Shown here: piece by piece, positions 34,361-42,882 of the stretch
How positions within the stretch are numbered: position 1 is the stretch's first letter
Layout of the letters: each line of letters opens with the position of its first letter
Assembly (NCBI GenBank): GCA_963837165.1
Contig: CAWIMD010000002.1
Coordinates: 1,054,001-1,118,000, forward strand
Direction of reading: 5' to 3'
DNA from: JAENWD01 sp963837165
GTDB lineage: Bacteria; Acidobacteriota; Vicinamibacteria; Vicinamibacterales; JAENWD01
Length of the DNA stretch: 64,000 nucleotides
Program-made: the position numbers and the translations under genes
The notes under the pieces: model-generated
Told to the model about the DNA's origin: nothing
The model's database searches: none
The model's input: the letters and a program-made list of their open reading frames with translations, nothing else

Positions 34361-35854
34361 TCAGTGCTCAGCCCAGTCCAGGGCACGACTTACCGCCTTC
34401 TTCCAGCCCCGGTACAGCCGCGTCCGCTGCTCGTCGCCCATGACCGGCGTGAAGGTGCGGTCCACCGCCCAGTTCCGGGTGACATCGCCCGGATCGTTCC
34501 AGTAGCCGACCGCCAGCCCCGCCAGGTACGCCGCTCCCAGCGCGGTGGTTTCGGCCACGATCGGACGCCTTACGGGGACGCCCAGCAGGTCCGCCTGGAA
34601 CTGCAGCATGGCGTTGTTGGCCGCGGCGCCGCCGTCCACCTTGAGGCTCGAGAGCGTCAGTCCCGCTTCCTGCTGCATCAGGTCCAGCACGTCGCGCGTC
34701 TGATAGGCCATCGAGTCCACCGTCGCCCTGGCAATGTGGCCGATGATGGTGTCGCGGGTCAGGCCGATGATGAGGCCGCGGGCGTAGGGATCCCAGTAAG
34801 GAGCGCCGAGGCCGACGAAGGCCGGCACGAGGTACACGCCGCCCGCGTCGTCCACCGTGGCGGCGAGGCGCTCGACTTCGGCCGAGCTCTGGATGGCCTT
34901 CAGCCCGTCGCGCACCCACTGGACGGCGGCGCCGGCCACGAAGACCGCGCCCTCGAGGCAGTAGGTGGTCTCGCCGTTCAGGCGCCACGCGACCGTGGTC
35001 AGCAGGCCGTGCTTGGAGGGCACGGCTTTCGGGCCGGTGTTCAGGAGGAGGAAGCAACCCGTGCCGTAGGTGTTCTTCGCCGAGCCCGGCTCGAAGCAGG
35101 CCTGGCCGAACAGCGCCGCCTGCTGGTCGCCGGCGGCGCCCGTGATCGGCACGGCGGCCCCGAGCAGCGACGCCTCGGTTTCGCCGAACCACTCGCTGTT
35201 GGATCGCACCTCCGGCAGCATCGCGCGCGGCACGCCGAGGATCTCGAGCAGCGTATCGTCCCACTCCATCGTGTGGATGTTGAAGAGGAGCGTGCGCGCC
35301 GCGTTGCTCACGTCGGTCACGTGACGCTTGCCGCCCGTGAGACGCCAGATCAGGAACGAGTCCACGGTGCCGAACAGCACGTCGCCGCGCTCGGCGCGTG
35401 CGCGGAGCCCGGGCACCGAGTCGAGCAGGAACTTCAGCTTGGTCCCCGAGAAGTACGGGTCGAGCACCAGGCCGGTCCGCGAGCGGAACATCTCCTCGAG
35501 GCCGTCGGCCTTGAGCTCTTCGCAGATGCGCGCGGTGATCCGGCTCTGCCAGACGATGGCGTTGGCGACGGGCTTGCCGGTCTCGCGATCCCAGACGATC
35601 GTGGTCTCGCGCTGGTTCGTCACGCCGATCGCGCAGATCTGCGTCGCCGAGAGCCCCGCGCGGGCCAGGGCCTCACGCGCGGTCGCGATCTGCGAGCTCC
35701 AGATCGCCTCCGGGTCGTGCTCGACGTGCCCGGGCGCGGGGTAGATCTGCGGGAACTCCCGCTGAGCGGACGACACGAGCTGTCCGTCCTTCCGGAACAC
35801 GATGGCCCGGCTGGACGTGGTGCCCTGGTCCAGCGCCAGGATGAACTGACTCAT
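34361..35854 (-). CDS. glpK: Glycerol kinase
   Basis: This 497-residue FGGY-family kinase converts glycerol and ATP to glycerol-3-phosphate in the cytoplasm. The start FILALDQGTTSSRAIVF is the phosphate 1 motif. AIGVTNQRETTIVWDRETGKPVANAIVWQ and LKVDGGAAANNAMLQFQADLLGVPV are typical of glycerol kinase specifically, and length fits the E. coli enzyme. The ATG overlaps the glpF stop by 4 bp, giving the usual facilitator-kinase pair. No glpD is seen here. Confidence 0.96.
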   Translation of the reverse strand: MSQFILALDQGTTSSRAIVFRKDGQLVSSAQREFPQIYPAPGHVEHDPEAIWSSQIATAREALARAGLSATQICAIGVTNQRETTIVWDRETGKPVANAIVWQSRITARICEELKADGLEEMFRSRTGLVLDPYFSGTKLKFLLDSVPGLRARAERGDVLFGTVDSFLIWRLTGGKRHVTDVSNAARTLLFNIHTMEWDDTLLEILGVPRAMLPEVRSNSEWFGETEASLLGAAVPITGAAGDQQAALFGQACFEPGSAKNTYGTGCFLLLNTGPKAVPSKHGLLTTVAWRLNGETTYCLEGAVFVAGAAVQWVRDGLKAIQSSAEVERLAATVDDAGGVYLVPAFVGLGAPYWDPYARGLIIGLTRDTIIGHIARATVDSMAYQTRDVLDLMQQEAGLTLSSLKVDGGAAANNAMLQFQADLLGVPVRRPIVAETTALGAAYLAGLAVGYWNDPGDVTRNWAVDRTFTPVMGDEQRTRLYRGWKKAVSRALDWAEH

Positions 35855-36630
35855 CGCGCCTGCTCCATCAACGGGTGCCGGTGGCCGACGAACCAATCGT
35901 AGACGAACCCGCCCGCGGGCCCACCGATCAGCGGGCCGACGATCGGCACCCACCACCACGAGTGGCCGGCTGTGAACACGCCGCTCCCCCATCCTGCCAG
36001 GAACGTGAACAGCCGGGGTCCGAAGTCGCGCGCCGGGTTGATGGCGTACCCGGCGTTGAGGCCGAACGTGGTGCCGATGAGCAGCACCAGCAGGCCGACG
36101 ATCACCGGGCCGATATGGGGAGGCGGCGCCAGGTTCTTCTTGTCGCTGATCGCGAAGACCACGCCGACGAGCAGCGCCGTGCCGACAATCTGGTCGATCA
36201 GGCCGCCCGTCGTCGACAGCCACGGCTGCGGGTAGGTGGCGAAGATCCCGGCGGTCGCCATGGTCCCGGTGATCTGGCGCGTGCCCCCGTCGAAGTGCAC
36301 GAACGCGTCGTGATAGGTGAGGAGGACCAGCGCCGAGGCGACGAAGGCGCCGGCGGTCTGCGCGAGCACGTACGGGCCCACCTTGGACCACGGGAAGCCG
36401 CGGAGCGCCGCGGCCGCAACCGTGACGGCCGGGTTCAGGTGCCCGCCCGACACGCCGCCGGCCACGTACACGCCCATCATCACGGCCAGTCCCCACCCGA
36501 TGTTGATCGAGAGGTACTGGCCGGTCGTGCCGCCGCCGAGGGTGACCTGCGCGACGACGCCCGCGCCGAACACGATCAGGATGAAGGTGCCGAGGAACTC
36601 GGCCCAGGCTTCACGAGTGGTGGTGGACAC
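35851..36630 (-). CDS. glpF: Glycerol uptake facilitator (MIP/aquaglyceroporin)
   Basis: This 259-residue channel has six membrane helices and the two pore NPA boxes: GGHLNPAVTVA near residue 65 and YAINPARDFGPR near 200. The Asp after the second NPA (NPARD) is the aquaglyceroporin mark, favouring glycerol over water. It starts at GTG 36630 and its stop overlaps the glpK ATG. It heads a run that includes glpK and the YVTN, LarA-like and SDR genes. Confidence 0.94.
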   Translation of the reverse strand: MSTTTREAWAEFLGTFILIVFGAGVVAQVTLGGGTTGQYLSINIGWGLAVMMGVYVAGGVSGGHLNPAVTVAAAALRGFPWSKVGPYVLAQTAGAFVASALVLLTYHDAFVHFDGGTRQITGTMATAGIFATYPQPWLSTTGGLIDQIVGTALLVGVVFAISDKKNLAPPPHIGPVIVGLLVLLIGTTFGLNAGYAINPARDFGPRLFTFLAGWGSGVFTAGHSWWWVPIVGPLIGGPAGGFVYDWFVGHRHPLMEQAR

Positions 36631-36663
36631 GCGTCTTGTGCCTCCGGACAGGCTGCCGTGTGA

Positions 36664-37254
36664 TCAGGGATTGAGCGACTCGGCGCGCCAGCCCTCGCCC
36701 GCCCGGACGTAGAGCATCCGCTCGTGCAGCCGGGACTCGCGCGCATGCCAGAACTCGATGCGCTCGGGGACGAGCCGGTACCCGCCCCAGTGCGGCGGAC
36801 GCGGCACCGGCGCGCCGGCATATCGCGCCTCGGTCTCGGTGTAGCGGGCCTCGAGCTCGGCGCGCGAGGCGATCGGCGCGCTCTGCTCCGAGGCCCAGGC
36901 CGCCAGCTGGCTGCCGCGGGGGCGGCCGGCAAAGTAGGCGTCGGACTCCTCGGCGGAGACCTGCGTCACCGGACCCTCGACGCGTACCTGCTCGTCGATC
37001 CACGGCCAGTAGCCGCAGAGCGCCGCCCGCGGGTTCGCGGCCAGGTCCTGTCCCTTCCTGGATCGGTAGTTGGTGAAGAAGACGAAGCCGCGCGCGTCGA
37101 TGCCCCGCAGGAGGACCACCCGCGCGGACGGCTGGCCGCCGGCCGAACAGGTGGCCAGCGTGACGGCAACCGGCTCGAACGGCGCGTCGCGGCTCGCCCT
37201 CGCGAACAGCTCCTGAAAGAGCGCAATCGGGTCCGACACGGGCACGAAGGCCAA
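36664..37254 (-). CDS. pdxH: Pyridoxamine 5'-phosphate oxidase
   Basis: This 196-residue FMN enzyme makes pyridoxal 5'-phosphate (vitamin B6). Visible family features are SARVVLLRGIDARGFVFFTNYRSRKG (FMN and substrate contacts), ALCGYWPWIDEQVRVEG, the GSQLAAWASEQS segment, PPHWGGYRLVPERIEFWH, and the C-terminal RLHERMLYVRAGEGWRAESLNP. Length is slightly shorter than E. coli PdxH at the N-terminus. It lies 33 bp upstream of glpF on the same strand, with a repeat upstream. Confidence 0.95.
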   Translation of the reverse strand: MAFVPVSDPIALFQELFARASRDAPFEPVAVTLATCSAGGQPSARVVLLRGIDARGFVFFTNYRSRKGQDLAANPRAALCGYWPWIDEQVRVEGPVTQVSAEESDAYFAGRPRGSQLAAWASEQSAPIASRAELEARYTETEARYAGAPVPRPPHWGGYRLVPERIEFWHARESRLHERMLYVRAGEGWRAESLNP

Positions 37255-37257
37255 GGG

Positions 37258-37286
37258 TACACGAAGGACACGAAGGGCACAAAGGT
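37258..37286. repeat. ACGAAGGAC nonamer units
   Basis: Three to four imperfect units of ACGAAGGAC/ACGAAGGGC/ACAAAGGTG occupy the gap between pdxH and the DUF2062 gene, another member of the nonamer family. Confidence 0.85.
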
Positions 37287-37296
37287 GCCCGAAGGG

Positions 37297-37812
37297 TCAG
37301 GAAGCCGACGTCTGCTCCCCCGACGTCTCCCGCTGGCGCTGGCGGGCCAGCATGACGAGCAGCGCCGCCGGGTAGGTGGCGGCGCCGAGGAGGATGGCCC
37401 CGATCGTCGGGCCCAGCAGGAAGGGCAGCAGCCACGGCCGCACCAGGGCGAACAGATGGTCCCAGAATCCCCACGACAGCAGCGACAGGCTGAACAGCGT
37501 CCCGAACTCGCCGCGCAGGTCCACCGGCAGCGGCACGCCGAGCAGCGCGCCCGCGATCGCCGTGGTCGCCGTGTACCACGGCACCATGATCCACGGCAGG
37601 TTCGTGCAGAGTCCGGCCAGGACCAGCAGCTTGTTCAGGCGCAGGGCGAATGCGACGGCGAAGGCGGCGACGTACTGGATGCCGAAAAATGGCGAGAAGC
37701 CGGCCGTGATGCCCCAGGCGTACGCCGCTGCCAGCCGCGGCGGCGTGTCGTCGAGTCGCAGCACCTTGTCCGCCCAGCGGTACAGCGTGCCAAGCGTCGC
37801 TTCAAAAGCCAC
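37297..37812 (-). CDS. DUF2062 membrane protein
   Basis: This 171-residue inner-membrane protein has three to four hydrophobic helices. It has the DUF2062 pattern: ITAGFSPFFGIQYVAAFAVAFALRLNKLLVLAGLCTNLPW, a positively charged N-terminus and an unstructured tail. DUF2062 proteins are widespread and of unknown function, some linked to glycosyltransferases. The start ATG at 37812 fits the family. No partner is obvious. Confidence 0.83.
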   Translation of the reverse strand: MAFEATLGTLYRWADKVLRLDDTPPRLAAAYAWGITAGFSPFFGIQYVAAFAVAFALRLNKLLVLAGLCTNLPWIMVPWYTATTAIAGALLGVPLPVDLRGEFGTLFSLSLLSWGFWDHLFALVRPWLLPFLLGPTIGAILLGAATYPAALLVMLARQRQRETSGEQTSAS

Positions 37813-37905
37813 GGATCAAGTATGCCAAATTGCCTGGCCACGTGGCCCCGGTTCTTGAGAGGGGCGCGCGCGGACGACTCACGGCTGCCCAGTGCCGGCG
37901 GCGCG

Positions 37906-40095
37906 TCAGCTCGTCACCCGGAAGCCCACGAGCTGCTTGGCTTCGCCGCCCTGCCCTTTCGCCTTCAGCTCGAGCACGTACTCGCCGGGAGCGAGGTTCG
38001 CCAGCGGCACCTGCAGGGTGACCTGGCCGCCGGCCGGCGGCACGGGAACGGGGAGCGTCTCCATCGCATCCCCGGCACGGTTCAGCAGCCGCGCCGTCAC
38101 GTCCGGAATCTCGGTGCCGGGCCCGTAGGCCTGCACGCGGACGACCAGCCGCTCGGTCCGGCGGAAGTCCCGCGCGATCGCGGGCACGGCCCGCGGGTCG
38201 GCGGCCAGCTTGTCCGCCTCCGGCTGGGTGCGCGCGCGGAACACTGCCGGCGTGCTCAGCCCCACGTCCGGGGACGATAGGTCGGGCACGGTGAGCTCGC
38301 GGGCATCGCTGTCGAGCGTGGCGTTGCTGTCGTCCTCCACCTGCACCTTCATCTGGACGCGGCCGGGGGGCACCTCGAAGGTCACGACCCGCGGCTTTGC
38401 CGGCGAGTCGCTGGACGCCCCGGTGCCCGCGGCCGGCGCCGGTCCCGAAATCGGGATCATGCCATCGTCAGCCGAGGAACCGCTCTGCGGGCTGTGCCCG
38501 CGGTAGTACGGGGCACCATCGGTGCCGATGACGGTGAGCGTGACGTGCGACGGGTCCGCATGGCGCCTGTCGCCCGGCGTCAGCGGCTTCGGCTCCCAGA
38601 CATAGGTGATTCGCGTCTTGCCGTTGGTGCCGCGCGACATCCCCATCCAGGACCGGATGTAGTCGCCCCTGTTCTGGAGGACGATCGACCCGAGCGCCTG
38701 ATCGACGTCTTTGGGCCGATCGGGCTTGGAGGGCGCCGTCGCGCGCTTCAGGTCCTCGGGCGTGAAGTCGAGCCAGCCCTTGCGGGCGCGCACCTCCACG
38801 CCGGGCCGCTTCACCTTGACCTTGATCTCGTGGAACTTGCCGTCGGCCTTCGCCTGGTTGGAATTGTAGCCGAGCAGGTAGTACGCGCTCTGGTCGCGCA
38901 CAATCTGCTTCAGGCCGGGCATCAGGTCGTTGCTGTTCACGATGGCGCGGCCGTCGGTGTTGTCGGCCAGGATCCGGATCGAGTCCATGGTGTTCCGCAG
39001 CTGCACCGCGTCGGTGGTGAGGCTGATGCCGGCAGCCCCCTCGTCGATGTCCGAGTCGAACGCGGCCAGGCCGCGGGGGTCCACCGCGTAAATCGAGACG
39101 TTGTACCGGTTGGCGAGATCGTAGATGTCCTTGAGACGGCCGATCATCTCCGCCTGGTCGAAGAAGCGCTCGCGGTCGGCGTTGGTGCCGTCGCCGGCGA
39201 ACGGGTCGGCCGTGATCTCCGTCCCGGGCTGCTGGGCGTTCGTGCGGCGCATCTGCGGCGGCAGATAGTTCGTGTAGCCCTCGCTCACGAGGATGAGCGC
39301 CTTGCGGCCCTCGCGCAGCCCGCCGAGCTTGATGATCAGGCCCTTGATCGCCGAGAGCGACACGTCGTTCCTGATGTCCTCGATCGTCGTCGTCGGGTAG
39401 CTGGCGTACTGCTCCTCGTACATGTTCTGCGGCGTGTAGTTGTACTTCCGTCCGTCGAACTGCTCGAGGGCCTTGGCCAGCGCCTCGTGATTCCGGCTCA
39501 TCACGACCGAGTCGGTGGGCATCAGCGGGTACATGATGCTGACCATGTCCTGCGGCGCCAGCTGCGTGAGGACGAACCGCGACAGGTACTGGCGGGCGAA
39601 CATCGAGTTGCCGCGCCGCACGTGGTAGTCGTCCAGGAAGAACGCGAAGAGCCGGACGTCCGGCCGCTGCGCCTCCGTTTCCTCGTCGTAGGTCGACCGG
39701 ATCTGCCGCGCGGGGGTCGTCTCGGTGAGCGCGTCGATCTTGAACAGCTTGAACGACTCCACGGTCTGGGGCTTGCCGTCCTCCCAGACCTGGAAGTCCT
39801 CCGGCTTGAGATCCATGACCGGGTTGCCCTTGTGGTCGGTCACGATCACGTCCACGCGGACGAAGTTGATCCCGGCCTTGAAGGTCGGCTGCTGATCCTG
39901 CTCCGCCTGCGCCTGGTCGCCGGCCGGGGGGGCCGCGGGCTTCTGGCCAGCGGCCGCCGGCGGCGGCGTCTTGGGGGCGGCAGTCTGCGCGCCCTGAGCG
40001 CCGGCACGATGCGCGGCGAGCGGCGCCGGCGCCAGCCCCAGGAGAGAGGCGAGCGAGAGGGTGAGCGCGAGGCGCGGGTAGCCCATGGTCGACAT
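37906..40095 (-). CDS. Large VWFA-related Acidobacterial domain protein without MIDAS motif
   Basis: This 729-residue secreted protein has a signal peptide (LALTLSLASLLGLAPAPLAAHRAGA) and an Ala/Pro-rich linker. An Acidobacteria-type VWFA-related domain covers about residues 72-440 (FVRVDVIVTDHKGNPVMDLKPEDFQVWEDGKPQTVESF), and the C-terminal half is beta-rich. The strand that normally carries DxSxS reads VRLFAFFLDDYHV, so the canonical metal site is absent, unlike the paralogue at 4656. The Tyr-rich YYLLGYNSNQ region is typical. It diverges from an acyl-CoA dehydrogenase gene. Function unknown; probably periplasmic or surface binding. Confidence 0.86.
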   Translation of the reverse strand: MSTMGYPRLALTLSLASLLGLAPAPLAAHRAGAQGAQTAAPKTPPPAAAGQKPAAPPAGDQAQAEQDQQPTFKAGINFVRVDVIVTDHKGNPVMDLKPEDFQVWEDGKPQTVESFKLFKIDALTETTPARQIRSTYDEETEAQRPDVRLFAFFLDDYHVRRGNSMFARQYLSRFVLTQLAPQDMVSIMYPLMPTDSVVMSRNHEALAKALEQFDGRKYNYTPQNMYEEQYASYPTTTIEDIRNDVSLSAIKGLIIKLGGLREGRKALILVSEGYTNYLPPQMRRTNAQQPGTEITADPFAGDGTNADRERFFDQAEMIGRLKDIYDLANRYNVSIYAVDPRGLAAFDSDIDEGAAGISLTTDAVQLRNTMDSIRILADNTDGRAIVNSNDLMPGLKQIVRDQSAYYLLGYNSNQAKADGKFHEIKVKVKRPGVEVRARKGWLDFTPEDLKRATAPSKPDRPKDVDQALGSIVLQNRGDYIRSWMGMSRGTNGKTRITYVWEPKPLTPGDRRHADPSHVTLTVIGTDGAPYYRGHSPQSGSSADDGMIPISGPAPAAGTGASSDSPAKPRVVTFEVPPGRVQMKVQVEDDSNATLDSDARELTVPDLSSPDVGLSTPAVFRARTQPEADKLAADPRAVPAIARDFRRTERLVVRVQAYGPGTEIPDVTARLLNRAGDAMETLPVPVPPAGGQVTLQVPLANLAPGEYVLELKAKGQGGEAKQLVGFRVTS

Positions 40096-40185
40096 CCGTG
40101 ACGGAAGATGCGCGCAGGTCCTCAGGTACTTGGACGCCGCGCCGAGCGCTGAGGTCGGGCGGCGCCCGGGGGCAGGCGCCGTATA

Positions 40186-40199
40186 CCTGATGATACTAT
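40186..40199 (+). promoter_or_regulatory. Extended -10 promoter of the acyl-CoA dehydrogenase gene
   Basis: TGATACTAT (TG, one base, TACTAT) resembles an extended -10 element, with transcription expected near 40206. This supports GTG 40232 as the translation start of the gene downstream, since upstream codons would not be transcribed. No good -35 is visible. Confidence 0.45.
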
Positions 40200-40231
40200 C
40201 CGGGGAGGTTGCCCGTCAGGAGCCGTCTGCC

Positions 40232-41404
40232 GTGACTCACCCGGTGATCTCGCCCGCTGCACCGCCACTCACCCGCCTCAGCGAGGACGAACGGCTGTTC
40301 TACGACTCGGTGCTGGAGTTCGCGCGCCGGGAAATCGGCCCGCACGTGCGGGACATGGACGAGCGGGCGGCCTTCGCGCCGGAGTTGCTGCCCAAGCTCT
40401 TCGATCTGGGGGTGATGGGCGTCGAGGTGCCCGAACGGCTCGGCGGCGGCGGGGCGACGTTCTTCCATTCCGTGCTCGCGGTCGAGGCGCTGGCCCGGGT
40501 GGACGCGTCGGCTGCCGTGCTCGTGGACGTGCAGAACACGCTCGTGATCAACGCCCTCCTCCGCTGGGGCACCGACGAGCAGAAGGACCGCCTCCTGAAG
40601 CCGCTGGCCGCCGACACCGTCGGGGCGTACGCTCTGTCGGAGGCCGGATCCGGCAGCGACGCGTTCGCGCTCGAGACCCGCGCCGTGGAAGACGGCGACG
40701 CGTTCGCGCTCACGGGCCGCAAGCTGTGGATCACGAACGCGAAGGAGGCCGGCCTGTTCATCGTCTTCGGCACGGTGGATCCGGCGGCCGGCTACAAGGG
40801 CATCACCGCATTCCTCGTGGACCGCAACTCGCCGGGGTTCAGCGTCGGACGCAAGGAAGACAAGCTCGGCATCCGCGCCAGCAGCACCTGCGAGCTCCTG
40901 CTCGAGGGCTGCCGGGTGCCGCGCAGCCACGTGCTCGGCGCCGTCGGCAAAGGCTACAAGGTCGCGATCGAAACCCTCAACGAGGGCCGGATCGGCATCG
41001 GCGCCCAGATGGTCGGCATCGCGCAGGGGGCGCTGGATCACGCGGTGCGCTACACGAAGGAGCGACGGCAGTTCGGGAAGGCAGTGGCCGACTTCCAGGG
41101 CGTGCAGTTCGAGCTGGCGCGTGCCGCGACCGACGTGGAGGCGGCCCGGCTGCTCGTCTGGAACGCGGCGCGCCTCAGGGATGCGGGGGAGCCGTTCCTC
41201 ACCGAAGCCGCGATGTGCAAGCTGCACGCGTCGGAGGCCGCCGAGCGCGTGACGTCGCTGGCGGTCAACCTGTTCGGCGGCTACGGGTTCGTGAAGGACT
41301 ACCCCGTCGAGAAGTTGTTCCGCGACGCCAAGATCGGGCAGATCTACGAGGGCACGTCCAACCTGCAGCTGCAGACGATCGCGAAGGCGCTCCTGGGGCG
41401 TTGA
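40232..41404 (+). CDS. Acyl-CoA dehydrogenase
   Basis: This 390-residue FAD flavoenzyme introduces the alpha,beta double bond in acyl-CoA during fatty-acid or branched-chain acid breakdown. Family motifs are YALSEAGSGSDAFALETRAV, WITNAKEAGLFIVFGTVDP, GYKVAIETLNEGRIGIGAQMVGIAQGALD, KERRQFGKAVADFQGVQF, and the C-terminal FGGYGFVKDYPVEKLFRDAKIGQIYEGTSNLQ. The catalytic Glu is in IYEGTS, as in short/branched-chain enzymes. I chose GTG 40232 with AGGAG nine bases upstream and downstream of the predicted promoter. It converges with a second, distinct acyl-CoA dehydrogenase gene. Confidence 0.93.
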   Translation: MTHPVISPAAPPLTRLSEDERLFYDSVLEFARREIGPHVRDMDERAAFAPELLPKLFDLGVMGVEVPERLGGGGATFFHSVLAVEALARVDASAAVLVDVQNTLVINALLRWGTDEQKDRLLKPLAADTVGAYALSEAGSGSDAFALETRAVEDGDAFALTGRKLWITNAKEAGLFIVFGTVDPAAGYKGITAFLVDRNSPGFSVGRKEDKLGIRASSTCELLLEGCRVPRSHVLGAVGKGYKVAIETLNEGRIGIGAQMVGIAQGALDHAVRYTKERRQFGKAVADFQGVQFELARAATDVEAARLLVWNAARLRDAGEPFLTEAAMCKLHASEAAERVTSLAVNLFGGYGFVKDYPVEKLFRDAKIGQIYEGTSNLQLQTIAKALLGR

Positions 41405-41405
41405 A

Positions 41406-41501
41406 GCATTGATGATTGATCATTGACGATTGACGATTGAAAAGCCTGCGCGCTGATGCGAACCGGCCAATCGTCAATCGTCAATCGTCAATGATCAATG
41501 C
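41406..41501. terminator. Inverted CAATCGT arrays between convergent genes (possible bidirectional terminator)
   Basis: A left array (41406-41440, TTGACGATTGACGATTG type) and a right array (41468-41501, CAATCGTCAATCGT type) are nearly reverse complements over about 33 bp, separated by roughly 27 bp. The RNA from either strand could form a long stem between the two convergent acyl-CoA dehydrogenase genes. No U tract is present, so termination is an inference. Confidence 0.55.
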
Positions 41502-42637
41502 AGGACGACCGCCGCGGCGATGATCATCCGCTGCACCTCCGACGTCCCCTGGTAGATCTCCGTCGCGCGCGCGTCGCGGAACAGCCGCTCCACCGTCGAG
41601 CCCCGCCGGTAGCCGGCTGAGGCCAGGACCTGCATGGCCTTGTCGGCGGCCTTGTGTGCCGCTTCCGACGCCGCCAGCTTCGCCATCGCCGCCTCGGCGC
41701 CGAAGTCCCCGGCCTCATCGGACGCCGCCGCCGCTTTCAGCGTGAGCATCCGGGCGGCATCGAGCTCGGTGGCCATGTCGGCGATGAACCACTGGACGGC
41801 CTGATAGTGCGCGATGGGACGCCCGAACGTCCGACGGTGTTTCGCGTGCGCGATCGCCTCGTCCAGGGCCGCCTGGCCGAGGCCCAGCGCCTGGGCCGCA
41901 ATGGCAATCCGTCCGAGCTCCAGCGCCCGTCGCGCCACGCCGAAGCCGGCGTTCTCGGCGCCGAGACGTTCCTCCTCCGCCACGAGGACGTCGGCGAGCA
42001 CAAGATCGACGCAGCCCAGGCCGCGCACGCCGAGGGAGTCCACGCCCGGCTCGCGGCGGATCCCCTCCCGGTCGAGCGGCACCACGAACGCGGACACTCC
42101 CCGCCCTCGCGCTCCCGGCGTCGTCGCCGCGAACACCAGCGCCACGCCGGCCGCGGCGCCGTTGGCGACCCAGACCTTGCGTCCCGTGAGCCGGTAGCCG
42201 CCCTCGGCTCGCGTGGCCACGGTCTGCTGGTTGGCCGCGTCGGTGCCCGCGTCGGCCTCCGACAGCGCGAAGGCGCCCAGCACCGCGCCTGACGCGAGAG
42301 CGCGCAGCCATCGCTCGCGCTGCGCGTCCGACCCGGCGCGACGGATGGCCTCGGCCACGAGCGAGTTGTGCACGGCGAGGATGACGGCGACCGTGGCGCT
42401 GGCGCGCGCAATGGCCTCGATCGCGAGGACGTAGCTCACCTGATCCGCGCCGCGGCCACCGTAGTCGGCCGGAACCCGCAGTCCGAGGTAGCCGCGCGCG
42501 GCCGCATCGGCAATCAGTGACGACGGGAACTCGCCCGTCTCGTCGATGCGGGCGGCCTCGGGTGCGACGCGCTCGCGCGCGAAGGCCTCGGCCTCGGCCT
42601 GGAGGGCGGCCTGTTCCGGCGTCAGGTCGAAGTCCAT
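41495..42637 (-). CDS. Acyl-CoA dehydrogenase (second, distinct)
   Basis: This 380-residue acyl-CoA dehydrogenase has the start MDFDLTPEQAALQAEAEAFARERVAPEAA. Further motifs are FALSEADAGTDAANQQTVATRA, GRKVWVANGAAAGVALVFAAT and KHRRTFGRPIAHYQAVQWFIADMATELDAARML. The C-terminal RLFRDARATEIYQGTSEVQRMII has Gln in the place where many members carry the catalytic Glu of IYEGTS. Others of this subgroup have the same Gln, with the base elsewhere. It converges with the dehydrogenase at 40232 and shares only family-level similarity with it. Confidence 0.92.
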   Translation of the reverse strand: MDFDLTPEQAALQAEAEAFARERVAPEAARIDETGEFPSSLIADAAARGYLGLRVPADYGGRGADQVSYVLAIEAIARASATVAVILAVHNSLVAEAIRRAGSDAQRERWLRALASGAVLGAFALSEADAGTDAANQQTVATRAEGGYRLTGRKVWVANGAAAGVALVFAATTPGARGRGVSAFVVPLDREGIRREPGVDSLGVRGLGCVDLVLADVLVAEEERLGAENAGFGVARRALELGRIAIAAQALGLGQAALDEAIAHAKHRRTFGRPIAHYQAVQWFIADMATELDAARMLTLKAAAASDEAGDFGAEAAMAKLAASEAAHKAADKAMQVLASAGYRRGSTVERLFRDARATEIYQGTSEVQRMIIAAAVVLH

Positions 42638-42646
42638 GTCGGCATT

Positions 42647-42790
42647 CTAGTCCTTGACCAGAATCGCCCGCGCACAGCAGCTCGAACCCTCGCCGCTGCG
42701 CGTTCTCCTGCGACTCCGAGCCCGGCGCCGTCGTCACCACCGCCAGGTCGCAGCCGGCCTCGCGCGCGCCGGCCGGACGGCGCAGCGTCA
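42647..42790 (-). pseudogene. C-terminal remnant of a GNAT-like acetyltransferase
   Basis: Upstream of the minus-strand dehydrogenase lies a short coding-like segment ending at TAG 42647. It reads REAGCDLAVVTTAPGSESQ then ENAQRRGFELLCA, and after a frame change ARAILVKD. This pattern (a hydrophobic VVTTxPGSxSQxNxxRxGFxLLYxRxxLVK) matches the last beta strands of GNAT acetyltransferases. No N-terminal half or start is present, so it is a decayed 3' end. The assignment rests on one motif and is moderate. Confidence 0.45.
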
Positions 42791-42825
42791 GTGCTGAATC
42801 GGGATCCGGCCTGTGGTCGCACGTG

Positions 42826-42831
42826 TATACT
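42826..42831 (+). promoter_or_regulatory. -10 element upstream of the Ser/Thr kinase gene
   Basis: TATACT matches the -10 consensus in 5 of 6 positions and would start transcription near 42838, 45 nt before GTG 42883. No clear -35 partner is visible 17 bp upstream. Confidence 0.4.
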
Positions 42832-42882
42832 GCCCGGACCGCCGCCAGTTCGCCCTTTATTCCGACGTCTCACGGAGCGCCG

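Noticed and set aside
33089..35902. 937-codon plus-strand frame opposite glpK and neighbours
   Set aside because: Antisense shadow; glpK, LarA-like and propeller genes on the minus strand are well supported.
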